Positions 1-5,489 of a stretch of 5,615 nt of DNA are shown in pieces (the first letter of the stretch is position 1; each line of letters begins with the position of its first letter). The stretch spans positions 1 to 5,615 of the forward strand of contig JBDTMC010000498.1 of assembly GCA_039934475.1 (NCBI GenBank). The letters are read 5' to 3'. The stretch comes from JBDTMC01 sp039934475 (GTDB lineage Bacteria > Acidobacteriota > Terriglobia > Bryobacterales > Bryobacteraceae). Below the pieces are notes generated by a model. That model did not search any database. It was not told the origin of the DNA and saw nothing but the letters and a program-made list of their open reading frames with translations. The position numbers were made by a program, and so were the translations under genes.

Positions 1-96
1 TGCCTGGCGCAGCCGATTACCGCGAAGCGGTTTAGTTCAATGGGGTTTCGGGGTGGGGCTGATCCGATTCTGTCGCCGGGCCTCTGTCTGAAGATG

Positions 97-609
97 CTAC
101 GTCGGAAGGACGACTAGATCCGCAGCGGGTTTACCTGCGGAAGCGAGGATGTTTAAGACTTCGCTGTCAGAGATGATCGAACCCTTGTCTGATCCAAAGA
201 GGAAGAAAAGAGGTCTACAGAGATCGATTTTGGCGATCGCTTCTCGGAAGCGTTGGACTGCGCTTTCACGCTGCTCTCCCATCATGAGCGGCGTCGTGGC
301 GTCGACGTAGGTGGCTTTGACCTCGTCGAAGAGAGCAAACGCGGTGCGCCGATTCAGATTGCCAACGTCGAATCGTGGAGCAATTCTCAAGTCGAAGACG
401 AACGATGGTTGGGCTAGCCGGACGACTTCGGTAAACTCATCGCCCTCGATATGTGAAAACTGGATGAAGACGACGACCCCTGGTTTAGCCGACGGGAAGA
501 GTGAGCCTTGTGCGCCGGGTTCGTCCGATAGGAATCGAGATGCTTCGATTCGCATCCGATTTCGGGAGTAAACGAGTTGAAGTGTTCGACCGTCACGCGC
601 CGGGTTCAT
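97..609 (-). CDS. Hypothetical alpha/beta protein, weakly DUF488-like
   Basis: A 170-residue protein with no signal peptide or membrane segment, so probably cytoplasmic. The ATG at 609 is the first possible start, because an in-frame TGA lies five codons upstream; GGTGAAGG about nine bases upstream could serve as a weak ribosome binding site. The pattern looks like a real fold: a strand (VVVFIQF, residues 45-51), a helix, a strand with FDLRIAPRFD (72-81), an Asn/Arg-rich turn (NLNRR, 84-88), and later a helix plus strand (RPLFFLFGS, 131-139). This order resembles DUF488, where a 'VDVR..P' strand is followed by 'NP.FN', but the family's usual cysteine/histidine residues near the C-terminus are not evident, so the link is tentative. 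The gene is less GC-rich than the genes to its right and is transcribed away from the sigma-factor operon. Function is unknown; only the reading frame is moderately secure. Confidence 0.6.
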   Translation of the reverse strand: MNPARDGRTLQLVYSRNRMRIEASRFLSDEPGAQGSLFPSAKPGVVVFIQFSHIEGDEFTEVVRLAQPSFVFDLRIAPRFDVGNLNRRTAFALFDEVKATYVDATTPLMMGEQRESAVQRFREAIAKIDLCRPLFFLFGSDKGSIISDSEVLNILASAGKPAADLVVLPT

Positions 610-811
610 CGGGTTTTGCCTTCACCGATAGTTTAGCTTCAACGTCTGTGGGGACTAATCCCCCGGGGAGGAATTCGAGATTTCATCAACTTCCGGATAG
701 CGCGTGATTCGGCCAGAGCCATACTTCGTGCCATCGCTGTCCTTCGCGATGATCACCAGCGGTGGCGTGGCGCATGGCTGACGCTTACGGGCTAATCCTC
801 GCTGGCTGCCA
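610..811. other. Divergent intergenic region
   Basis: The stretch between the minus-strand gene and the sigma-factor operon should contain the promoter for the minus-strand gene, but no convincing -35/-10 pair was found; a TAAACT about 27 bases before its start is only a weak -10 candidate. A small dyad (GGGGA, four-base loop, TCCCC at 650-663) is followed at once by a second GGGGA (665-669), so two alternative short pairings are possible. Apart from the possible gene remnant noted separately, nothing else was recognised. Confidence 0.4.
655..756 (-). pseudogene. Possible minus-strand gene remnant (33 codons)
   Basis: On the minus strand a short open frame ends with TAG at 655-657, 45 bases ahead of the gene that starts at 609 and in the same direction. 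From a GTG at 756 it would encode 33 residues; the open frame extends upstream about 50 bases further to a TGA, without ATG. Its codons look protein-like (for example IIAKDSDGTKYGSGRITRY), with GC-rich third positions, but it has no ribosome binding site and matches no family I recognise. It could be the 3' end of a gene that once preceded the 97-609 gene and was cut off where the sigma-factor operon promoter region now begins, or it could be chance. Confidence 0.2.
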
Positions 812-838
812 TGTCACATTCGAAGGTCCTATTTCGTC
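812..838 (+). promoter_or_regulatory. ECF41-type promoter (TGTCACA-N16-CGTC)
   Basis: TGTCACA at 812-818 is followed by exactly 16 bases and CGTC at 835-838. This matches, as I recall it, the target promoter described for ECF41 sigma factors. The expected transcript start, a few bases past 838, leaves a leader of about 25 bases that contains the GGAAGA ribosome binding site (855-860) of the first gene at 869. Because the second gene of the same transcript is an ECF41 sigma factor, the operon is most likely autoregulated. No second copy of this promoter was found elsewhere in the window on either strand by eye. Confidence 0.85.
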
Positions 839-868
839 CCAGCATTTGTAGGATGGAAGAACGAGTCT

Positions 869-1315
869 ATGAGACGAACCTTCACAATGATACTGGCCGC
901 CTTGGCGGCAGCCGCCCTGTTTGCGGGGCTTGTGCACACCGTGCTTGTGGTGGCGCACGTTTCCGAGCCAGCCACCACCACGGTTTACGGCCTAACTCTA
1001 CGGCGACTCTGGGCCACCACGGCGGCTGGGCTGGGACTGGCAGGCGTGGTCATCGGTATCTTAGCTCTTGTGCGCCCGTCTGGTCGTTTGGGCACATCAG
1101 GGCGACTCGGAGCCATCGTAGCCTTGGTGGCGGGATTAATCGCGGTGGTCAATGGCGGCCTGAATGTCGCTATCGCCCAGGGAGGTCCCGGAACCGGGAA
1201 CGGGGTGGTCGGTGGCGCGGCGGCCTTCGTTCTGGGTCTAATTGCCGTGGCCCTCGGCGGGTTGGCTCTGGCCCGCTGCCGTCGCACCGCATTAGAGCCG
1301 GGGCGAATGACGTGA
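869..1315 (+). CDS. DUF6223-family four-helix membrane protein
   Basis: A 148-residue, very hydrophobic protein with four predicted membrane helices at about residues 7-29, 48-68, 81-103 and 113-135, joined by short Gly/Arg-rich loops and ending in a basic tail (ARCRR). The helices are built on a repeated glycine-rich pattern: GLAGVVIGILALVR (56-69), ALVAGLIAVVNGGL (85-98) and FVLGLIAVALGGLALAR (120-136). Together with the GGPGTGNG loop (105-112), this is the look of DUF6223 proteins; the assignment is from memory of the family pattern. No biochemical function is known to me. The ATG at 869 has GGAAGA eight bases upstream. The gene is first in an operon driven by an ECF41-type promoter, and its TGA overlaps a GTG start candidate for the sigma factor, so the two are probably translationally coupled. 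A role as target, sensor or modulator of the sigma factor is inference. Confidence 0.85.
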   Translation: MRRTFTMILAALAAAALFAGLVHTVLVVAHVSEPATTTVYGLTLRRLWATTAAGLGLAGVVIGILALVRPSGRLGTSGRLGAIVALVAGLIAVVNGGLNVAIAQGGPGTGNGVVGGAAAFVLGLIAVALGGLALARCRRTALEPGRMT

Positions 1316-1329
1316 GCTCCGCGAGCGCA

Positions 1330-2259
1330 ATGTCCAATCCGGCCGCGAGCTTCGAGCCGTACCGCCGGCGCCTGCTCGGCCTCGCATACCGCATGCTTGG
1401 GTCGATGGCTGACGTTGAGGACGCAGTGCAGGAGACGTACCTGCGCTGGCATGCGGCCGATCGCGATAGCGTGTCAGACCCTAGGGGATTTCTCATGACC
1501 ACGACTACCCGCATTTGTCTCGACATGCTGACCTCCGCTCGCGTACGGCACGAGGAGTACGTAGGTCCATGGCTACCGGACCCGATTTTGGACACGGCAA
1601 CCCTCGCGCCCGACAGACGCACGGAACTCGCCCAGGATCTGTCTCTAGCGCTGCTCCTGACACTCGACCGTCTATCGCCGCTCGAGCGCGCGGCCTTTCT
1701 CCTGCACGACGTGTTCGACTTTTCGTTCAAAGAAGTGGCCACGGCCCTGCATCGGAGCGAGGCCGCATGCCGTAAGCTCGCCGATCGCGCCCGCACGCAC
1801 GTGCGCGAGCTACGGCCACGCGGCGCGGCCGCGTCGCCGGAACATTCGGGCGAGATGGATGCGAAGCATGCGAGGCTCATCTCGGCATTCGCGGCGGCAA
1901 CCCAGTCAGGCGATCTTAATGCCCTCACGCAGTTGCTCGCGAGCGACGTGCGGATCGTGACGGACGGCGGCGGCAAGCCGGCGGCGGCCTTGAAGAACGC
2001 CGCCCAACACGGGGGCGGCCACGAGATCCAGGGCGCCGATAAAGTCCTGCGATTCCTGTCGGGCGGCACACGGGAACGCGCCGGCACATTGTGGCGCGAG
2101 GACGTCAGATTTCGCTTTGCAACGATCAATGGACTGCCTGGCGTCATCGTGGAGGCGCCTGAGGGCCCCGTTCAGACCGCGGCGTTCGAGTTCGAGGGTG
2201 ACCTCATACGGGCGCTCTACGTGGTACACAATCCCGATAAGTTGCGCCACTTAGCGTGA
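1330..2259 (+). CDS. sigJ: ECF41-family (SigJ-like) sigma factor with fused SnoaL-like domain
   Basis: A 309-residue RNA polymerase sigma factor. Region 2 spans about residues 8-70 (YRRRLLGLAYRMLGS, then DVEDAVQETYLRW and the basic strand around RICLDML). Region 4 spans about 105-162 (LDRLSPLERAAFLLHDVFD, then the helix-turn-helix FSFKEVATALHRSEAACRKL). A SnoaL/NTF2-like extension follows from about 178. The three ECF41 signatures are present: WLPDP (81-85) in the linker, DGGGK (212-216) and NPDKL (301-305) in the extension. In ECF41 proteins this fused domain takes the place of a separate anti-sigma factor and tunes activity. The start is uncertain: a GTG at 1312 forms a GTGA overlap with the upstream stop and would add six residues; the ATG at 1330 is chosen as the stronger codon. 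The frame remains open back to 811, but an ATG there lies inside the promoter. The upstream promoter matches ECF41 targets, so it should drive its own operon. Confidence 0.93.
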   Translation: MSNPAASFEPYRRRLLGLAYRMLGSMADVEDAVQETYLRWHAADRDSVSDPRGFLMTTTTRICLDMLTSARVRHEEYVGPWLPDPILDTATLAPDRRTELAQDLSLALLLTLDRLSPLERAAFLLHDVFDFSFKEVATALHRSEAACRKLADRARTHVRELRPRGAAASPEHSGEMDAKHARLISAFAAATQSGDLNALTQLLASDVRIVTDGGGKPAAALKNAAQHGGGHEIQGADKVLRFLSGGTRERAGTLWREDVRFRFATINGLPGVIVEAPEGPVQTAAFEFEGDLIRALYVVHNPDKLRHLA

Positions 2260-2304
2260 GGCGTTAGACCTCGTAGAGAAGCTTACTCAGCCTGAATTTT
2301 GCGG

Positions 2305-2340
2305 CTCCGTGCCGGCCTCCCCCCGTTGGCCGGCACGGAG
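2305..2340. terminator. Long perfect hairpin after the sigma operon
   Basis: CTCCGTGCCGGCC (2305-2317) and GGCCGGCACGGAG (2328-2340) are exact reverse complements around a ten-base loop. Two G-T and two G-C pairs can extend the stem to 2301-2344. It lies 45 bases after the sigma factor stop and 44 bases before the next start. No T-run follows on the right; on the left the plus strand has TTTT just before the stem, which reads as A-rich after the stem for minus-strand transcripts. It is therefore not a textbook intrinsic terminator. It may still end the sigma transcript, protect an mRNA end, or be a mobile palindrome. Confidence 0.55.
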
Positions 2341-2374
2341 TTGCGCGACAACTTTCGAGTAGACAAAACATCAT

Positions 2375-2379
2375 AGGAG
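2375..2379 (+). promoter_or_regulatory. Ribosome binding site deciding a GTG start
   Basis: AGGAG ends five bases before the GTG at 2385. This strong site supports GTG 2385 as the true start rather than the internal ATGs at codon 13 or at codons 28-29 of the same frame. It lies shortly after a small dyad (AGTTG, five bases, CAACT, 2339-2353) of unknown meaning. Confidence 0.75.
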
Positions 2380-2384
2380 CAGCC

Positions 2385-2813
2385 GTGACGAAGCTAAGCG
2401 AGATATTGAACGTCCACCACATGATCGACGGCGATAAAGCCATAACAACAGAGCGAAGAAAGTTTATGATGGCCGCTGGTATCGCGGTTTTGACCGTGTA
2501 CTGTCTGCCTGTGATCGCGCAAGCTTCAGAAGACTCGCCGGCCGGCAGCAAAAGCACCGCCGATAGCCTGATTATTCAATCTGGTCCCGGCATGTTTTCC
2601 CATTTGCATGATCTCCTGATTCCCTACGCGGTTCTACAAGCGCCGCCGCCCCAAGGCGTAAAACTCACGACGACCGAAGCGGTGTTTCACCGGCATGACA
2701 TCGCGCTGACTCGGGAGCATCTCATCGTCGTGAACCACGGAGGAACGGTTACCCGGAAGGCGAGCAGTCACCTCTTTGTCATCGCGTTGGGCAACGGACA
2801 GCACCATAAGTAG
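2385..2813 (+). CDS. Tat-exported histidine-rich small protein, function unknown
   Basis: A 142-residue protein starting with GTG behind a strong AGGAG site. Residues 1-23 form a long polar N-region, followed by a twin-arginine signal: ERRKFM (23-28), a hydrophobic stretch (29-44) and an AQA cleavage site around 45-47, so the product is probably exported folded through the Tat pathway. The mature part of about 95 residues has nine histidines, several in pairs: SHLHD (72-76), FHRH (101-104), H112, H118, H129 and a terminal HH (140-141). Alternating beta-type stretches (GVKLTTTEAVFHRHDIALT, HLIVVNHGGTVT, HLFVIAL) suggest a small beta-rich domain. I recognise no named family; metal binding is an inference from the histidines and the Tat signal. 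The next gene in the same direction is a Tat-exported multicopper oxidase, so the two could act together in the periplasm or at the cell surface. The gene is clearly AT-richer than the oxidase. Confidence 0.8.
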   Translation: MTKLSEILNVHHMIDGDKAITTERRKFMMAAGIAVLTVYCLPVIAQASEDSPAGSKSTADSLIIQSGPGMFSHLHDLLIPYAVLQAPPPQGVKLTTTEAVFHRHDIALTREHLIVVNHGGTVTRKASSHLFVIALGNGQHHK

Positions 2814-2909
2814 GACGGATCAGGAAATCAGAGCTGTGGGACTGCGCGAATGTCTCGCCTTCCCGATGAGCGGGCCATCGCTTGCGGCGGAAAAAAGGGA
2901 GAACAGACC

Positions 2910-2936
2910 GTGACCGAACCAAGTAAGAGGGCTTGA
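2910..2936 (+). other. Eight-codon mini-ORF with good ribosome binding site
   Basis: AAGGGAG (2895-2901) sits eight bases before a GTG at 2910 that opens the frame MTEPSKRA and stops at TGA 2934-2936, 55 bases before the oxidase start. The spacing and strength of the site look like a real translation start. It could be a leader peptide controlling the oxidase, the start of a gene whose remainder has been lost, or chance. No terminator/antiterminator pair was seen to support attenuation. The rest of the 2814-2991 gap shows nothing recognisable. Confidence 0.25.
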
Positions 2937-2991
2937 TCACGCGACAGGCGGCCAGGCTGGACACACTTCGGCGCACCACCGGAGGGCGGTC

Positions 2992-4552
2992 GTGACCGGG
3001 AACTTCTCAAGTCAGCATCGACGTGGAGTGACACGGCGCGACCTGCTGAAACTCGCCGCGACAGCCGCTCCATTGCTGGCGCCGGGCTGCAGTCGCGTCC
3101 GGCCGTTGCCGTCGGTGCTCAGGAGCAGTGGTCCGCTGCCGTCGCGCTTCGCAACGCATCTTCCGATACCACCAGTCCTTCCTGTAACACGCGAGGCGGA
3201 GGGCATCGATCGCTGTACCCTGACGCTGCGGGAAGGCGTGCAGCAGATTCTCTCGGATCGCATGACGCGCGTGTGGGGCGGCGACGGGCGGTTCCCGTGT
3301 CCTACCCTCGAAGCGCGCCGTGGGCGGCCGTTAGTCGTCAGCCTGCGCCACGAGTTGCCCGTCCCCACTGTGATGCATCTGCATGGTGGCAAGACTCCTG
3401 CGGCGAGCGACGGCTATCCCACAGATCTCGTCCTGCCGGCGCACGGTGGGTTTTCCATGCATGAGCACATGCCCGACCCTCGTGCCCGGGTGGCGCACGG
3501 GGAGCGCCAATACGAGTACCCGAACGATCAGCGGGCCGCCACTCTCTGGTATCACGATCACCGTATGGACTTCACCGGACCCCAAGTCTGGCGCGGCCTG
3601 GCCGGCCTCTATCTCCTGCGCGACGACGCCGAAGAGGCGTTGCCGTTGCCGAGAGGAGCCCGCGAGGTGCCGCTCGTGATTTGCGATCGATCGTTCGAGG
3701 AGGACGGTAGCTTTCGCTACCCCGCGCTGGACCCTGTGCTATGCGAGCGGCCCGGAGTACTGCACGCGTTCATGGGTGGTGTCTTGGGGGATGTCGTGCT
3801 TGTCAACGGAGCGCCGTGGCCGGTGCTCGATGTTGCGCGCGTGCGCTTCCGCGTGCTGAACGCCTCCAATGCGCGCCGCTTCGAAACTGACGCTCGATCC
3901 GCCGCCGCCCGGGGGCCGCCCGTTCGCACAAATCGGCAGCGATGGCGGCCTGCTGCCCGCGCCCGTCATGCACCACCGGATCGGCATCGCGCCCGCCGAG
4001 CGTTTCGATGTCGTCGTCGACTTCAGCCGTTATGCGTCAGGGGCGCTGGTCGTGCTCCGCAATCTCGCCGGCAGTGACACAGCGGCCGACGTGATGCAGT
4101 TTCGTGTTGGTGGCGACGCACGGGACGACAGCCGCATTCCGGCCCGTCTCGCCGATTTCGAACGGCTCGATCCCCGGCAGGCCGTGCAGACGCGAACGTT
4201 CACCTTCACAAACGGCACTCACAACGGCGAGAGCCGCTGGTTGGTCAACGGGCAGCCGTTCGATCCGCGGCGGATCGATGCGCAGCCGACGCTTGGGTCA
4301 ACGGAAATCTGGCATCTCGAGACGGACGTCTCTCACCCGATCCACCTTCATCTTGCGCGGTTTCAGGTGCTGTCGCAGGGTGGCCGTCCGAGGCCGACTG
4401 ACGGCGACTGGAAGGACACGCTCGATCTCGGCGCCGGCCGTGTCGCGCGGGTCATCGTTCGCTTTGACGGCTACAGAGGCCGCTACGTCTTCCACTGCCA
4501 CAATCTCGAACACGAAGACATGGCGATGATGGCAAACTTCGAAGTCGTCTGA
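2992..4552 (+). pseudogene. CotA/bilirubin-oxidase-like multicopper oxidase, broken by a frameshift
   Basis: Joined across one extra base, this encodes a 519-residue multicopper oxidase, close to the usual length of CotA-type enzymes, which oxidise phenolic or metal substrates and reduce oxygen to water. The start is GTG 2992 with GGAGG (2981-2985) six bases upstream. A Tat signal (TRRDLLK, residues 14-20) is followed by LAPGC (29-33), a possible lipobox. Copper motifs appear in order: HLH (129-131), YHDH (187-190), HPIHLH (448-453) and HCHNLEHEDMAM (501-512). The last two supply the type 1 ligands H448, C502, H507 and M512. The first frame runs to a stop at 4075-4077, but sensible oxidase sequence ends at residue 298 (ARRFE); it resumes in the next frame from 3887 (LTLDPPPPGG). 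As written, the N-terminal piece lacks the type 1 copper site and the third and fourth motifs. No ribosome binding site precedes the downstream part. Sequencing error, true decay and recoding remain possible. Confidence 0.88.
3883..3886 (+). other. Single-base frameshift site in the multicopper oxidase
   Basis: The run GAAA here reads as Glu then ACT in the first frame, after which the protein turns into Arg/Ala-rich nonsense. Removing one A gives FE-LTLDPPPPGG, which continues the expected cupredoxin domain sequence. The upstream frame starts codons at positions equal to 1 modulo 3 and the downstream frame at 2 modulo 3, consistent with one inserted base. The A-run is too short for a classical slippery site and no strong downstream structure was identified. 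Confidence 0.8.
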
Positions 4553-4941
4553 AGACAAGGCGCATCACCGCTCGCGAGTCTTATGGAGGCGGAACGCATA
4601 CTGCTCCCAACAGCTCATGTCCCGCTCGTCCGGAATTGCAGAACTGCGCAACCTCGCCCCTTCGCCTCGTCACTTCGCCGCGCTGCCAAGCGTTGACTCG
4701 GAGAGATTGACAAATGCAGCGGGACGGCGGCGTTCAGCAGGTGCGTGCAAACGAATTCGGTGCAGACCCAGACCTCCTGGCGTGAGGATCGGCGCGGTTT
4801 TGACGTATAGTCCCCGCCTTAGGAATCGCACTTGTTAGGCGCCGGAAGAGAGATCACCGGAGCTCCGAACTTCGCCCCGGAAAGTAGGCGAGCACGCGTC
4901 TGCCAATTACCGCGATCTACGGCGCAGTGTTTAGGTGGCAC
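4553..4941. other. Intergenic region without a recognisable gene
   Basis: This stretch after the oxidase holds only short open frames that lack ribosome binding sites and protein-like character. An AAGAC/GTCTT pair around the oxidase stop and the 4580 region is too weak to call a terminator. A CGCCT/AGGCG pair (4816-4841 region) around a loop of about 16 bases is another weak hairpin. A TTGACA at about 4707-4712 has no matching -10 element. Nothing in it can be assigned a function. Confidence 0.4.
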
Positions 4942-4992
4942 TCCGGTCGGATCGTCGGCATAACCGGACGTTGCACCGGAATTGGGACCGGC
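4942..4992 (+). repeat. ACCGG repeat cluster ahead of the DUF433 gene, possible operator
   Basis: ACCGG occurs at 4963, 4975 and 4987, an exact 12-base period; the first two copies share ACCGGA. An inverted copy, TCCGGT, lies at 4942-4947, forming a dyad with the first direct copy across 15 bases. The cluster ends 30 bases before the DUF433 start at 5023. Antitoxin proteins commonly bind such repeated or dyad sites in their own promoters, so an autoregulatory operator is a reasonable guess, but no clear promoter boxes were found with it. Confidence 0.45.
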
Positions 4993-5022
4993 GAGTCTTA
5001 GGGGCCCGCGATTCCAGCCCGG

Positions 5023-5331
5023 ATGAGCCAAGAGGTTGACACTGGCTTTACGGAACCGTACGATCCAGGTATGGGTTCGACGTCTGAGAGGTACAGGTAC
5101 ATCACTTGTTTGGCGGGCGTGCGCAGCGGCAATCCCATCGTGGAAGGTAGTCGGATCGCTGTCCACGATGTCATCGGCCTACTTCACAATGGGGAAACTA
5201 TCGATACGCTGATCGTAAACTGCTTCCCTCAACTTACGAGGGCTCAAGTTTACGAGTGTCTGTCTTATTATGAAGACCACCGGGGAGAGATTGATCTGCT
5301 GGTTGCGCGGCAGATGTCGGCACCCGAGTGA
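5023..5331 (+). CDS. DUF433-family antitoxin
   Basis: A 102-residue protein whose residues 24-96 match the DUF433 pattern: RYITCLAGVRSGNPIVEGSR (24-43) with the VRSGNP..EG.RI signature, the helix around HDVIGLLHNGETIDTLI (48-64), then FPQLTRAQVYECLSYYEDH (68-86), a winged-helix-like fold. DUF433 proteins are antitoxin-type partners of DUF5615 PIN-like toxins; they are thought to bind the toxin and their own promoter. The ATG at 5023 has no good ribosome binding site; the in-frame ATG at 5071 (residue 17) is an alternative that would keep the whole conserved core. The stop overlaps the next gene's GTG by four bases (GTGA, 5328-5331), the standard layout for this pair. The repeat cluster just upstream may be its operator. 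The gene appears intact. Confidence 0.88.
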   Translation: MSQEVDTGFTEPYDPGMGSTSERYRYITCLAGVRSGNPIVEGSRIAVHDVIGLLHNGETIDTLIVNCFPQLTRAQVYECLSYYEDHRGEIDLLVARQMSAPE

Positions 5332-5489
5332 AGTTCCTGCTCGACCATGATGTGCCTGATGATCTAAGCTTTCTGCTGGGTCAACTCGGCCATACTGTCA
5401 CGCGCCTGCGCAAGGTGCTTCCGGGCGATTCTTCAAACATTCTGATCTACGCGCATGACGCCGATGCGGGCGCGAAATGGTGCGCTTAA
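5328..5489 (+). pseudogene. Truncated DUF5615 PIN-like toxin
   Basis: Starting at the GTG that overlaps the antitoxin stop, this frame encodes 53 residues: KFLLDHDVPDDLSFLLGQLG (2-21), then HTVTRLRKVLPGDSS (22-36), followed by ILIYAHDADAGAKWCA and TAA. The first half is typical of DUF5615, including the conserved LLDHDVP segment that carries the first acidic residue of the PIN-like fold and the R.R..LPGD turn. Family members are usually about 110-120 residues and have a later strand with an acidic motif such as TCNRDDF; that part is missing here and no shifted frame downstream restores it. The toxin is therefore probably inactive, leaving the DUF433 partner alone. A short non-standard variant cannot be excluded. 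This gene is easily missed because of its length. Confidence 0.7.

Noticed and set aside
19..31. Hairpin ACCGC-GAA-GCGGT near the left edge as a terminator
   Set aside because: It contains the notably stable GCGAAGC mini-hairpin, but five pairs and no clean T-run are too little to call a terminator.
1..117. Open plus-strand frame from the left edge to a TAG at 115-117
   Set aside because: Only 38 codons, overlapping the 3' end of the minus-strand gene, with no recognisable protein pattern; likely chance.
811..1329. N-terminal extension of the sigma factor back to an ATG at 811
   Set aside because: The frame is open only because of the GC-rich sequence over the DUF6223 gene. The ATG at 811 immediately precedes the -35 element (812-818), so it would be absent from the transcript, and the extra residues look like out-of-frame Arg/Gly-rich noise.
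985..2147. Long minus-strand open frames opposite the DUF6223 and sigma genes
   Set aside because: They are antisense shadows of GC-rich coding sequence, rich in Arg/Ser/Pro, and overlap much better-supported genes.
2263..2269. GTTAGAC resembling an integron attC core site, with a similar GTTAGGC at 4834-4840
   Set aside because: No matching inverse core (RYYYAAC) at attC-like distance and no attC-type imperfect stem was found for either site; single seven-base matches are expected by chance.
3869..4552. The downstream oxidase frame as an independent gene starting at ATG 3869
   Set aside because: No ribosome binding site precedes 3869, its first residues do not fit the family, and family sequence joins smoothly with the upstream frame at 3886/3887.
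4617..4838. A 73-codon plus-strand frame after the oxidase
   Set aside because: It has no ribosome binding site, an Arg/Pro-rich composition typical of non-coding GC-rich DNA, and no family resemblance.
4819..5166. A 115-codon minus-strand frame
   Set aside because: It overlaps the N-terminal part of the well-supported DUF433 gene and shows no domain pattern or translation signal.
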